Shown here in pieces: positions 14,869 to 22,643 of a DNA stretch of 32,406 nt. Origin of the DNA: a bacterium. Its GTDB lineage: Bacteria > Actinomycetota > Acidimicrobiia > Spongiisociales > Spongiisociaceae. Under the pieces are notes generated by a model. It ran no database searches and was not told where the DNA came from. It saw nothing but the letters and a program-made list of their open reading frames with translations. Each line of letters starts with the position of its first letter. The first letter of the stretch is position 1. The stretch spans positions 1-32,406 of the forward strand of contig JAPPFW010000075.1 of assembly GCA_028821575.1 (NCBI GenBank). Reading direction: 5' to 3'. Both the position numbers and the translations under genes were made by a program.

Positions 14869-15555
14869 TCAGGCTGGCGCTGACGGCCTGATGCCCCGCT
14901 CCGCCGCAAGTTGAAGGATCTCCTCGACCACGCTCCGGAAGTCGATGTCGGAAGTGTCGATCACGATCGCGTCGTCGGCGGCCACCAGGGGTGACGTGTT
15001 CCGCGTCGAGTCGAGGTGGTCCCGACGGGCGAGGCGCTGGCGGGCAGCGCTCACCGGGATGGCTTGCTGGCCGGCCCTACGGAACGCCCTCACCTCCGGG
15101 CGAGCCATCAGGAAGACTTTCAGGGGAGCCTGCGGAAACACCACGGTTCCGATGTCCCGCCCTTCCACCACCGCCCGGTGCCCCCGGCCGGCCAGCCACT
15201 CACGTTGTCGACGGACCAGCAGCATCCGGACCCCGGGGAGTGTGGAGAGCCGGCTCACCCGAGCGGTCACGGCGCTGGTCCGGATGGCCTTGCTCATGTC
15301 GATCCCCTCTACGAATATCCGGCCGTCGTCGTACTCGATGCCGGTGCCGGCGATCACCCCCATGACCGCGGCCTCGTTGGAGAGATCCAGGTGATGCAGC
15401 ATGGCGAGCACGGTGGCGGCCCGGTAGAAGGCGCCGGTGTCCAGGTGCCTGCAGCCCAGTGCTTCGGCCACCGCCCGCGACACGGTGGTCTTGCCGACCC
15501 CTCCGGGCCCGTCCACCGCGATGACGAACTCGGCGAGCGTCGGGGACCCGCTCAC
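14869..15555 (-). CDS. cmk: Cytidylate kinase
   Basis: This 228-residue enzyme phosphorylates CMP and dCMP to the diphosphates. The P-loop GPGGVGKT is at 16-23, LDTGAFYRAAT follows at 38-48, and the GRDIGTVVFP segment and the lid RRDHLDSTRNTSPL are typical of bacterial Cmk. Length fits the short bacterial form (about 220-230). The GTG start overlaps the aroA stop as GTGA (15552-15555). It is last in the long operon that runs from xerD through scpA, scpB, rluB and aroA. Confidence 0.96.
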   Translation of the reverse strand: MSGSPTLAEFVIAVDGPGGVGKTTVSRAVAEALGCRHLDTGAFYRAATVLAMLHHLDLSNEAAVMGVIAGTGIEYDDGRIFVEGIDMSKAIRTSAVTARVSRLSTLPGVRMLLVRRQREWLAGRGHRAVVEGRDIGTVVFPQAPLKVFLMARPEVRAFRRAGQQAIPVSAARQRLARRDHLDSTRNTSPLVAADDAIVIDTSDIDFRSVVEEILQLAAERGIRPSAPA

Positions 15556-16805
15556 AGGCTCTCCAGCATGTCGAAGAAGCCCGGCCAGGTCTTGGCGACG
15601 CAGTCCGGGTCTTCCACGACCACGCCCGGCTGGACGAGGCCCGCCACCGCGAACGACATCGCCATGCGGTGGTCGTCGTAGGTTCGGATCCGCGCCGGTC
15701 GGAGGCTGCCCGGGGAAATGGAGAGATGATCATCCCCCGTCGTCACCCGGGCGCCCAGGCGGGTCAGTTCGTTCTCCAGAGCAGCCAGGCGGTCGGTCTC
15801 CTTGATCCGCAGGTTGGCGATGTTCGTGAAGAGGCTGGGAGTACGCGCGAACGCCGCTACCACCGCCAGCCCGAGGGCGGCGTCCGGGCAGTCGTTCAGG
15901 TCGGCCTCGACCCCCATCAGGCGGGGCGGTCCCTCCACGGTGATCCCCTCCGGATCGGCCACCACCGCGCAACCCATCTTCGCCAGCACCCCCAGAGCCG
16001 ACATGTCGGCCTGGGTGCTGTTCGGGTCTATTCCCGTAACCGTGATGGCGGCGCCGCTGATGGCCGCGGCGGCCCACGGGTAGACGGCCGCCGAGGCGTC
16101 CGCTTCCACGACGAAGGTCGTGGACCGGTAACCGGTCGGGGGTACGGTGATTGATCCGTCATCCTGCCACCGGGGCTCGGCCCCGAACGCGGCCATCACC
16201 TCGAGGGTGGTCTCCAGGTACGGTCGGGACACCACGTTGTCCCCGAGGTCCAGGGTAACTGTGCGGGTGGCACGCGGGGAACTGAGCAGGACCGCCGAGA
16301 CGAACTGGCTGGATTGCGATCCGTCGATCGGTATCCGTCCACCTGCCAGCCCGCCACCGGCGACCCGGACCGGGGGGAACTCCCCGCCTAGCTCCGCTTC
16401 GAGCGTGGCGCCCAGGTCGCGGAGGGCTGCCACGAGGGGACCGATGGGACGTTCCCGCATGCGGGCGGTCCCGTCGATGACACTCGGCCCGTCGGCCAGG
16501 GTTGCGACCGCGGTGATGAAACGGGCGGTGGTTCCCGAGGCCCTCACGTCGAGCCGGCCCCCGCCGCTGACCACGCTGTTCGAGTGGATCTCGAAGCTCC
16601 GCGCGCCGGTTTCGACGCCGATCCCCAAGCGTCGGAGACACCCGACCATGGCGTCGGTGTCGTCGCTGCGGAGGGGGTCGACGACGGTCGACCGGCCCTC
16701 GGACAGAGCCGCCGTCACTAGGGCCCGGTTGGTGATGCTCTTGGAACCCGGGGGTCGCACGGTCGTGTCCCGCACCTCCCGGGGCCGAACCTCGAACGCG
16801 TTCAC
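15552..16805 (-). CDS. aroA: 3-phosphoshikimate 1-carboxyvinyltransferase (EPSP synthase)
   Basis: AroA joins phosphoenolpyruvate to shikimate 3-phosphate in the chorismate pathway. This 417-residue protein has the N-terminal PPGSKSITNRALV (18-30; K22, S23, R27), a Ser-Gln-Ser-Ser-Gln shikimate-site stretch (IDGSQSSQF), RIKETDR and DDHRMAMSFAV near the C-terminus. The PEP-loop region reads RASGTTARF (88-96) rather than the class I GNAGTAMRP, so it is not a standard class I enzyme; glyphosate response cannot be deduced. GTG start overlaps the rluB stop (GTGA, 16802-16805), and its own stop overlaps cmk. Confidence 0.96.
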   Translation of the reverse strand: MNAFEVRPREVRDTTVRPPGSKSITNRALVTAALSEGRSTVVDPLRSDDTDAMVGCLRRLGIGVETGARSFEIHSNSVVSGGGRLDVRASGTTARFITAVATLADGPSVIDGTARMRERPIGPLVAALRDLGATLEAELGGEFPPVRVAGGGLAGGRIPIDGSQSSQFVSAVLLSSPRATRTVTLDLGDNVVSRPYLETTLEVMAAFGAEPRWQDDGSITVPPTGYRSTTFVVEADASAAVYPWAAAAISGAAITVTGIDPNSTQADMSALGVLAKMGCAVVADPEGITVEGPPRLMGVEADLNDCPDAALGLAVVAAFARTPSLFTNIANLRIKETDRLAALENELTRLGARVTTGDDHLSISPGSLRPARIRTYDDHRMAMSFAVAGLVQPGVVVEDPDCVAKTWPGFFDMLESL

Positions 16806-17569
16806 CTCGACATCTCCCTGCCGGCGCGATGGTCGGTTGCTCCCACCACGTGACTGTAGAAGGCTCTCACCTCACCGACCTCGAGACAGCGCCACTCGCC
16901 CGGCGCCAGAGCCCGGTCGCGCAACGGCCCGACCGACGTGCGGTGGAGGCGCACCACGCGGAAGCCCAGCGCCTCCCACAGGCGCCGGATCTCCCGGTTG
17001 CGGCCTTCGCTCATCGACATCTCCAGATGGGAACGGTGCCCGTCGGATCCGACCTTACGCAGGGCGACCACTCGAGCGGGCCCGTCATCCAACTCGACCC
17101 CGCGGCGGATCCGGGCCAGGTGCCGAGATGTGGTGGGGCCGTCCACCAGCACATCGTAGGTCTTGGTGATCCCGTAACGGGGGTGGGTGACGAGGTTGGC
17201 GAAGCCGCCGTCGTTGGTGAGGAGGATCAGGCCGGTCGTGTCCGCGTCCAGCCGACCCACCGGGAAGACGCGGGGGCGGGATGGCACCAGATCCACGACG
17301 GTCGCCCTACCCTCCGGGTCCTGCGTGGTGCTGATCACCCCGAGCGGCTTGTGGAGAAGGTAGTAGACCAGGTCCGGGTTCACGGGCAGCCTTATCCCGT
17401 CGACCAGCACCTCGACCGAGGCGGGATCCACGCGCTGCCCGGGTCGTGCGGTCCGGCCGTCCACCGAGACCCGACCCTCGACGATCAGGCTGTCGGCGCC
17501 CCTGCGGGAGGTCAGTCCGCTCCGGGCGATGACCTTCTGGAGCCGTTCAGCGTTGGTCGGCCGGGTCAC
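16802..17569 (-). CDS. rluB: 23S rRNA pseudouridine synthase RluB-type
   Basis: This 255-residue protein has an N-terminal S4 RNA-binding domain (about 8-55, ERLQKVIARSGLTSRR) and an RsuA/RluB catalytic domain. The catalytic Asp is D108 in GRLDADTTG, after the YYLLHKPLGVISTT segment. It likely modifies helix 89 of 23S rRNA (U2605 in E. coli numbering); RluE/RluF or RsuA specificities are possible. The start is GTG at 17567-17569, inside the last codons of scpB (23-bp overlap), chosen because it places the S4 domain right after the start; a longer reading upstream is scpB in another frame. Confidence 0.9.
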   Translation of the reverse strand: MTRPTNAERLQKVIARSGLTSRRGADSLIVEGRVSVDGRTARPGQRVDPASVEVLVDGIRLPVNPDLVYYLLHKPLGVISTTQDPEGRATVVDLVPSRPRVFPVGRLDADTTGLILLTNDGGFANLVTHPRYGITKTYDVLVDGPTTSRHLARIRRGVELDDGPARVVALRKVGSDGHRSHLEMSMSEGRNREIRRLWEALGFRVVRLHRTSVGPLRDRALAPGEWRCLEVGEVRAFYSHVVGATDHRAGREMSR

Positions 17570-18122
17570 CGGAGAGAGTTGATTGGCGGTCGAGGGACTC
17601 CGCCACGTCGGGCGCCGGCATGTGGTCGGCCAGGGGGGGCAGCCCGGCCAGGGATCCGAGTCCGAGAGCCTCGAGGAACACCCGGGTGGTGGAGTAGATG
17701 GCCGGGTTGCCCGGCGTGGGGAGCCGACCGGTCGCCTCCACCAGCCCCCGCCGGTTGAGCGTGCGCAACGCGGAGGCGGAGTCCACGCCACGCAGCTCGG
17801 AGATCTGTCCGAGCGTGACGGGCTGCCGGTAGGCGACCACGGCCAGCACCTCGAGGGCGGCGTTGGACAGGCGAGCAGCGGTTCCCGTCGTCGAGAACCT
17901 CTCCAGGTAGGGCAAGGCCTCCGGCTTGGAGTACAGGCGCCAGCCTCCGGCCACGTAACGAAGAACCACTCCCCGATCCTCGTGCGCCAGCCGGTCGGCC
18001 CAAGCAGCCAGTTCGGCCTTCACCTCGGCCAGCGGAACTTCCAGAACCTGGGCCAGTTCACCCTCCGGGATAGGTTCCTCCGCCACGAAGAGGATGGCTT
18101 CGAGGGCCGCTCTGGGATTCAT
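17547..18122 (-). CDS. scpB: Segregation and condensation protein B
   Basis: ScpB (191 residues) is a dimeric winged-helix subunit of the Smc-ScpAB condensin that organises chromosomes. Two winged-helix units are seen, the first from the start with LEAILFVAEEPIPEGEL (7-23) and the second around AALEVLAVVAYRQPVTLGQI (about 87-106), both typical. The ATG overlaps the scpA stop as ATGA (18119-18122), matching the expected scpA-scpB coupling. The C-terminal 20 residues are unconserved and overlap rluB. A longer in-frame reading upstream is scpA in another frame. Confidence 0.95.
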   Translation of the reverse strand: MNPRAALEAILFVAEEPIPEGELAQVLEVPLAEVKAELAAWADRLAHEDRGVVLRYVAGGWRLYSKPEALPYLERFSTTGTAARLSNAALEVLAVVAYRQPVTLGQISELRGVDSASALRTLNRRGLVEATGRLPTPGNPAIYSTTRVFLEALGLGSLAGLPPLADHMPAPDVAESLDRQSTLSGDPADQR

Positions 18123-18889
18123 GCGCCGTTCCCGTAGGCGACGGGCAACTCGGCGGGTGCACCGCGGGTACGCCGCACCGATATCTCGTACGGATCGTTC
18201 TGTGCGACCGACACCACCCCCCACCGGGCCAGTTCGAGTATGGCCAGGAAGTAGGCGGCCACCTCGACCCTCCGAGTGCAGTGGGCCACCAGGCGTTCGA
18301 AGGTCGATTCCAACTCCGCGACGATGCGGGTCCGGATCTCCTCGATGGCGTCGCCGACCGAGGGCAGGTCCAGATCGAGATAGTCCATCTCCACCTCGGG
18401 TTCGGCAAGGTCGGTACCGGCCATGCCGTCGATCAGCGCGGCCAGGGTCGCGGGCGTGACGCCTTCCGGTAGGAGAGGAGAGCGGGGGCGTGCCAGCGGT
18501 CGGTCGATGCCCACCGAGCGGCCGACGTGGCGTCCGGCCTCCGTGAACCGGTACCTCAGCACGGTTGCCACGTCCTGGAAGGTGAGCAGCGTCAGCAGCC
18601 TCGCCACGAGCCGGTCCCGCTCGTCCAGCAGGGCGAGCTCCTCCTCCAAGTCGATCTCCTCCTCGTCGGGGAGCAGGAACCGGGCCTTGAGGTGGATGAG
18701 GATGGCGGCCATCAGGACGAACCCGGATGTGGTGTCGAGGCCGGGGTCTCGCTCGTGAAGAGTTTGGAGGAAGTCGTCGACGATGCCGGTGATCCTCACC
18801 TTGGTGATGTCGACGTGGTTGCGGCCGACCAACTGCAGCAGCAGATCGAACGGACCGTTGTAGACATCGGTTCTCACTTCGTACGTCAC
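18119..18889 (-). CDS. scpA: Segregation and condensation protein A
   Basis: ScpA is the kleisin that bridges Smc heads. This 256-residue form opens with the family-typical VTYEVRTDVYNGPFDLLLQL, then DITKVRITGIVDDFL, and has an acidic central part and a C-terminal winged helix (about 190-245). The GTG at 18887-18889 is chosen because homologs begin at this point; an upstream GTG at 18932-18934 would add 15 unconserved residues. No strong ribosome site supports either. It follows the HD-domain gene by about 96 bp. Confidence 0.93.
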   Translation of the reverse strand: MTYEVRTDVYNGPFDLLLQLVGRNHVDITKVRITGIVDDFLQTLHERDPGLDTTSGFVLMAAILIHLKARFLLPDEEEIDLEEELALLDERDRLVARLLTLLTFQDVATVLRYRFTEAGRHVGRSVGIDRPLARPRSPLLPEGVTPATLAALIDGMAGTDLAEPEVEMDYLDLDLPSVGDAIEEIRTRIVAELESTFERLVAHCTRRVEVAAYFLAILELARWGVVSVAQNDPYEISVRRTRGAPAELPVAYGNGA

Positions 18890-18985
18890 AGGCCACTCAT
18901 TGGTCGCTGGTACGGCACCGGAGCCTCGCCTCACTCGCTCGGGGTTATGCCATCGTAGGTGCGAAGGTCCGTCACGGATGGTCTT

Positions 18986-19507
18986 TCAGGGATGGGCGGC
19001 AGCGCGGCGCGGCCACGGCGGTTCCGCCCTGTCGGCGGCCTGCAGGACAGCCCAGTCCTCCGGGGTTATCTCGCCGGGTCGACTCCCGTGATGATGGCGT
19101 GCGTAGGCCACGACCATAGGCTCGGCGCCCGCGCGAGCCAGTTCGGCGGCGCCGAGCCTGCCGTGGTCTCCATAGGCGGTCGCCCTTCGCGAGGAACGGT
19201 TCAACGCTCCGCACAGCACAGCCCATGACCGTCCGATAGCGCCGAGACCGCTGTGACGCTTGCCGATGTCGTGGAACAGCGCCGCCCGGATCATGTCCCT
19301 CCGATCGGGACGGGCCGCGAGCACGCAGCGGGCGGACGCCAGGGCGTGGCGCTGGTCGGCGCGCGGCTGGGCCCAGAACAGGGTGCGCTCTTCCGGCGAG
19401 AGTAGGTACTTCGCCACCTCGGCCTGCTCGGTCGGCGACAGGCGCCGGGACGACACCACGTCCAGCAAGCGGGCGGCCAGATGGAGCGGGCGGGCAACAG
19501 ACCCCAT
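18986..19507 (-). CDS. HD-domain protein, probable metal-dependent phosphohydrolase
   Basis: This 173-residue protein has the HD superfamily metal site: H54, H79-D80 (ALFHDIGKRHSGLG, 77-89), H115, H138-H140 and D159 (LQAADR). Such proteins usually cleave phosphate esters of nucleotides or (p)ppGpp-like molecules. Size and the HDIGK form resemble small HDIG/HDc proteins annotated next to actinobacterial core genes, but I cannot name the substrate. It lies between the DksA-like gene (51-bp gap) and scpA in the xerD-to-cmk operon. Start ATG at 19505-19507 is the first in frame. Confidence 0.8.
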   Translation of the reverse strand: MGSVARPLHLAARLLDVVSSRRLSPTEQAEVAKYLLSPEERTLFWAQPRADQRHALASARCVLAARPDRRDMIRAALFHDIGKRHSGLGAIGRSWAVLCGALNRSSRRATAYGDHGRLGAAELARAGAEPMVVAYARHHHGSRPGEITPEDWAVLQAADRAEPPWPRRAAAHP

Positions 19508-19558
19508 CAGGAGTTGGGTGGATACGATCGACTCATCGGGATCCGGCCCCGATGGTCG

Positions 19559-19903
19559 CTAGCCCCGAGCGGACTTGCAGCGGACGCACCGCCGGGAGAT
19601 GGGCCGCGCCTCCATACGCTCGGGCGGGATGCGGGTCCCGCATGCGGAGCAGACGCCGTAGGTCCCGTCCTCGATCCGGGCCAGGCAGGCGTCGACCTGG
19701 TCGAGACGGGTCTTCAACGAGTCCACGATCCCCAGCACTTCGGTCCGCTCGGCGGTGGTGGCCGCCGCGTCGGCGAAGCCCTCACTGAAGTCCAGGTCAC
19801 GGCGGAGGTCACCCGATTCGTTCGCGCCGAGTTGCGACAACTGGTGGACCAGCCGCTCCCGCCCCTCCAGCAGTTTCTCCCGGGCTGCCGAATGGTCGAC
19901 CAT
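19559..19903 (-). CDS. DksA/TraR-family C4 zinc-finger protein
   Basis: This 114-residue protein has a helical N-terminal half (1-70, probable coiled coil) and the DksA/TraR zinc finger with C85, C88, C106 and C109 (spacing C-x2-C-x17-C-x2-C). The ARIEDGTYGVCSACG stretch (75-89) is the family hallmark. Relatives bind RNA polymerase through its secondary channel and alter promoter response. The DxxDxA acidic tip of E. coli DksA is not clearly matched, so it may act differently. Start ATG 19901-19903 has a ribosome site AGAGGG. It sits 33 bp after xerD. Confidence 0.88.
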   Translation of the reverse strand: MVDHSAAREKLLEGRERLVHQLSQLGANESGDLRRDLDFSEGFADAAATTAERTEVLGIVDSLKTRLDQVDACLARIEDGTYGVCSACGTRIPPERMEARPISRRCVRCKSARG

Positions 19904-19936
19904 TTCGAACCCTCTCGATGGTTGAAGGTCTGTGTT

Positions 19937-20842
19937 CTACCGCAAGGCTCTTGGATGCGTCTCCACGTAAACCTCGTGCAGGTGCTGGAGCGACATGCGC
20001 GTGTACACCTGTGTTGTTGAGACACTAGCGTGGCCCAGGATTTCTTGGACGGTGCGGAGGTCCGCTCCCCCTTCGACCATGTGGGTGGCGGCCGAGTGGC
20101 GCAGCACGTGCGGTGATATCCGTGTCTGCGGTATTCCCACCGCCAGGGCATGCTTGCGGACGATGCCGAAGACCCCTTGGCGGGTCAACCGTCCCCCCCT
20201 GGCGTTCAGGAACACCGCCCCCGGATCCTCCCTCGCGCCGCACAGTTCGAGGCGCACGGGCAGGTATGCCCCGATCGCCTCCACCGCGGGCCTGCCGAGC
20301 GGCACCAGGCGCTGCTTGTCCCCTTTCCCGGTGACCATGGCGCTGCGGGTGTCGAGGTCCAACTCGATCAGGTCGAGCCCCACCAACTCGCTCACCCGGA
20401 CCGCGGTCCCGTACAGGGTCTCCAGCATCGCCCGGTCCCTTATGCCCAGGTTGGTATCCGTGGGAGGCGCCTCCACCAGGCGGATCGTCTCGCGCACGTC
20501 CAGAGCCTTGGGGAAGCCCATCCCCGTCCGTGGCGTCTCGGTGAATCGGGTCGGGTCCTCGGTCGTCTCGCCCTCGGCCACCAGGAATCGGTGGAACCCC
20601 CTGACCGCTGCCAGCTTGCGGGCGATGGTCGCCGGACGCATCCCCTGCTCGTACAGGGAAGCCAGGAAACCGTCCACCAACTCCGGCGAGGCCGCCTCCT
20701 CGCCCAGATACTCCAGGTATCCGGCCAGGTCACGCCGGTAGGCCGAGATCGTGTTGCCGCTCAGCCCCCGCTCGACCGCCAACGCTGAAACGTAGTCGCC
20801 CACATACTCGGCCAGTGCGCTGGTTCGTGTGCTCTGCCGCAT
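19937..20842 (-). CDS. xerD: Site-specific tyrosine recombinase XerD
   Basis: XerD resolves chromosome dimers at dif sites together with XerC (or alone as the single Xer). This 301-residue protein has a SAM-like N-terminal core-binding domain (about 10-90) and a catalytic domain with all key residues: R149 (TAVRVSEL), K173 (GKGDKQR), H245 and R248 (HVLRHSAATH), H271 (LGHASVST) and nucleophile Y280. The start is ATG at 20840-20842 with ribosome site GGGAG; an in-frame TTG 12 codons upstream is less likely. Position before scpA-scpB-rluB-cmk is the conserved actinobacterial place for the housekeeping enzyme, so it is not a phage integrase. Confidence 0.95.
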   Translation of the reverse strand: MRQSTRTSALAEYVGDYVSALAVERGLSGNTISAYRRDLAGYLEYLGEEAASPELVDGFLASLYEQGMRPATIARKLAAVRGFHRFLVAEGETTEDPTRFTETPRTGMGFPKALDVRETIRLVEAPPTDTNLGIRDRAMLETLYGTAVRVSELVGLDLIELDLDTRSAMVTGKGDKQRLVPLGRPAVEAIGAYLPVRLELCGAREDPGAVFLNARGGRLTRQGVFGIVRKHALAVGIPQTRISPHVLRHSAATHMVEGGADLRTVQEILGHASVSTTQVYTRMSLQHLHEVYVETHPRALR

Positions 20843-20960
20843 TGCTCCGCTCCCGAGAGACCTCGGTCTACGGCTCAATGCTACGAGCCTCGCCGGCCGT
20901 CTTGCGTCTTGTGATTGATCGTCAGGTGAGAAGGAGACTCAGCCGCCATGCGCCGTTCGG

Positions 20961-21941
20961 CTAGCGCCGGGCTGCTGTGCGAGTTGTCACTCGGGCGGAG
21001 GGGTGTCGGCTGCCCAGTGGGGTGGTGGTCCGGGGAGGTTCCACGAAGATGTTCTCGTAGTGCCAGTTCACATAGTTGGTATGCGGTGGATGGTATGCGG
21101 CTTGCGGCTTCCGCATCCGTCTACCCACCAAGGACAAGACCGGCATCTGCGTTCTCGCGTCGCGAACGATCATATGCTGGCTGACGAGTATCCGCAGATC
21201 CTCGTCCAGCCCCATTGCCCCCCGGTCGAACAGGCGGTGATGCAGGACACAGAGGGCGATTCCGTTGTCCGGATCGTCGGGTCCGTCGAAAGATCGCATC
21301 TTTACGTGTGCTGCGTCGATCGCGACCGTGGTACCTCCGAGGATTCCATCAAATCCGCAGAACGCACACGAATTCTCATAAGCAAGAAGAACCGCCCCTC
21401 TGAAGCCGGGATCCCTCTTGGGCGGGACCGGCACCACCAGATGTGCGAGTCCGACCTCGTCGAGTACCTCCCTGTGTAGCGTTTCCGGGAACGCCTTCAA
21501 TAGCTCATTGACCACTTGGGAGCGCAGCTTCGTACTCTCGAGAGCGTCTTCGAAGGGTGGGGCGAACCGGCCGGTTACGCCTTGCTCTCGGAGGAAGGAG
21601 ACTCTCAACTTTGTCTCTTGTCTCATCGTGGTGACATCATCGCCTGACGCAGTCTCCACCCGCCATAGTTCCCTGTCGCTGCCTAGGTAGACGAATGGAT
21701 CCTGGGGCTTGGGATCGGACTTCGCGAACCGGTGCTTGTCCAATAGGGCCCTGAGGGGCTGTGCCGCATCACGAAAGCTGATCCGGCTTGGTTGACCATT
21801 GGCCTTGAGCCCGATCATCCAGAGCAGCAAGAGGGGTTTGTAGGGAGCACGCCTGTCTCCGGTTCCGTACCGACCTATCGACCCGACCCGCTCTACCCAG
21901 TCTTGTTTGCTTGACGTTCCTGACGCGTGACCGGCGACCAT
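20961..21941 (-). CDS. Phosphorothioated-DNA-binding HNH restriction endonuclease (ScoMcrA-like)
   Basis: The 326-residue protein appears to join an N-terminal sulfur-binding domain with a C-terminal HNH nuclease. The N-terminal half has YKPLLLLWMIGL (34-45) and a PQDPFVYLGSDRELWRV block (79-95), which resemble the SBD of ScoMcrA-type enzymes that cut DNA carrying phosphorothioate (Dnd) marks. The HNH domain has C192 and C195, H212 (AAHV), C231 and H234-H235 (CVLHHRLFDRG). The residue before the PF pair, often Tyr in this block, is Asp here. Start is ATG at 21939-21941, favoured over a TTG three codons earlier. Dnd modification genes are absent from the window, which fits a type IV-like role. 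The SBD call is by recall of the family. Confidence 0.78.
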   Translation of the reverse strand: MVAGHASGTSSKQDWVERVGSIGRYGTGDRRAPYKPLLLLWMIGLKANGQPSRISFRDAAQPLRALLDKHRFAKSDPKPQDPFVYLGSDRELWRVETASGDDVTTMRQETKLRVSFLREQGVTGRFAPPFEDALESTKLRSQVVNELLKAFPETLHREVLDEVGLAHLVVPVPPKRDPGFRGAVLLAYENSCAFCGFDGILGGTTVAIDAAHVKMRSFDGPDDPDNGIALCVLHHRLFDRGAMGLDEDLRILVSQHMIVRDARTQMPVLSLVGRRMRKPQAAYHPPHTNYVNWHYENIFVEPPRTTTPLGSRHPSARVTTRTAARR

Positions 21942-22011
21942 CGTGCCCAACCTGGTTTCTCAAGACAAGAAGAAACAACCAAGGCTGACCCTACCAGTAC
22001 GGCCGAGCCGC

Positions 22012-22353
22012 CTACTTCAGCACAGATCGACCGTTTATCGTTACCAGACCTACTGCACGCCGGCCCCCTACGGCAACCAGGCCGGCAGCGTTGACGCCAC
22101 CGATCGCAACGATCCCGACGGCGTTGACGCCGCCGACGGCTACCAGGCCGGCCGCATTGGCGCCGCCGCATGAGACGAGGCCCAGCGCGTTCAGGCCCCC
22201 TACGGCTGCGAGGCCGATCGCGTTCAGACCGCCGGCGGCTAAGAGGCCGATCGCGTTCCGGGGGCTCATCACCGTGGACCCGGTAGTGACCCACCTTTCC
22301 AAGATCTCCGACACTTTCCGGTTCTCGCGTCGAGGGTGCACCAGTACGCTCAC
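22012..22353 (-). CDS. Small protein with seven 11-residue Gly/Ala/Val repeats
   Basis: This 113-residue protein has a charged N-terminus (1-32) and then seven tandem 11-residue repeats (33-109) of form N-A-x-G-L-x-A-x-G-G-x. Examples are NAIGLAAVGGL (44-54) and NAAGLVAVGGV (66-76); the last repeat starts with Arg and reads RAVGLVTINGR. Residues 33-97 carry no charge. There is no signal peptide. The pattern could fold as a beta-solenoid or as a glycine-zipper membrane or amyloid-like assembly. The start is GTG at 22351-22353 with GAGG four nt upstream. It lies between two HNH nuclease genes on the same strand, 70 bp before the phosphorothioate-type one. I do not recognise a named family. Confidence 0.68.
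   Translation of the reverse strand: MSVLVHPRRENRKVSEILERWVTTGSTVMSPRNAIGLLAAGGLNAIGLAAVGGLNALGLVSCGGANAAGLVAVGGVNAVGIVAIGGVNAAGLVAVGGRRAVGLVTINGRSVLK
22027..22257 (-). repeat. Seven 33-bp in-frame coding repeats
   Basis: DNA encoding residues 33-109 of the small repeat protein. Each unit is exactly 33 bp, and neighbouring units share most first and second codon positions, as expected from internal duplication of one module. All units stay in frame with no stop. Confidence 0.8.
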
Positions 22354-22488
22354 AACACCTCACAGCGTAGGCATGTGAAGATGCTGCAGAAACCACGGGG
22401 TACGTGTGCTTGGACGGCGCCGGTTCCCACGGTTCCGGACGACTAGGGCCCGGCTGTGTTGTCGGACAGGCCAATTCTCTGTTCGACG

Positions 22489-22503
22489 AGTCCTGAAAGG
22501 ACT
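22489..22503 (-). other. Small hairpin in gap between HNH and repeat-protein genes
   Basis: Arms AGTCCT and AGGACT separated by GAA (plus strand) lie in the 290-bp gap 22354-22643. There is no T-tract, so it is not a clear terminator. The rest of the gap shows no gene; a weak GGCTG/CAGCC stem lies just after the DUF222 gene stop near 22624-22638. Confidence 0.35.
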
Positions 22504-22643
22504 GTATCCGGCGGAGTACCCGATCTTCCCCTGTTGTGTACGGGCATGATGCTCGACGGCTGTGGATCGATCGGGGTTGTGCGCGCTTGGTGGAGGCGGG
22601 GTCGGTGGGCTGGTGCGGATGTGGCTGGGGATCAGCCGACCGT

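Noticed and set aside
19937..20842. Phage or island integrase
   Set aside because: The XerD-like sequence and its place before scpA-scpB mark it as the housekeeping recombinase; no attachment repeats were seen.
21893..22474. 193-codon minus-strand frame over the repeat-protein gene
   Set aside because: It is a frame-shifted reading of the repeats (Arg/Gly/Cys-rich), while the 22012-22353 frame gives exact 11-residue periodicity.
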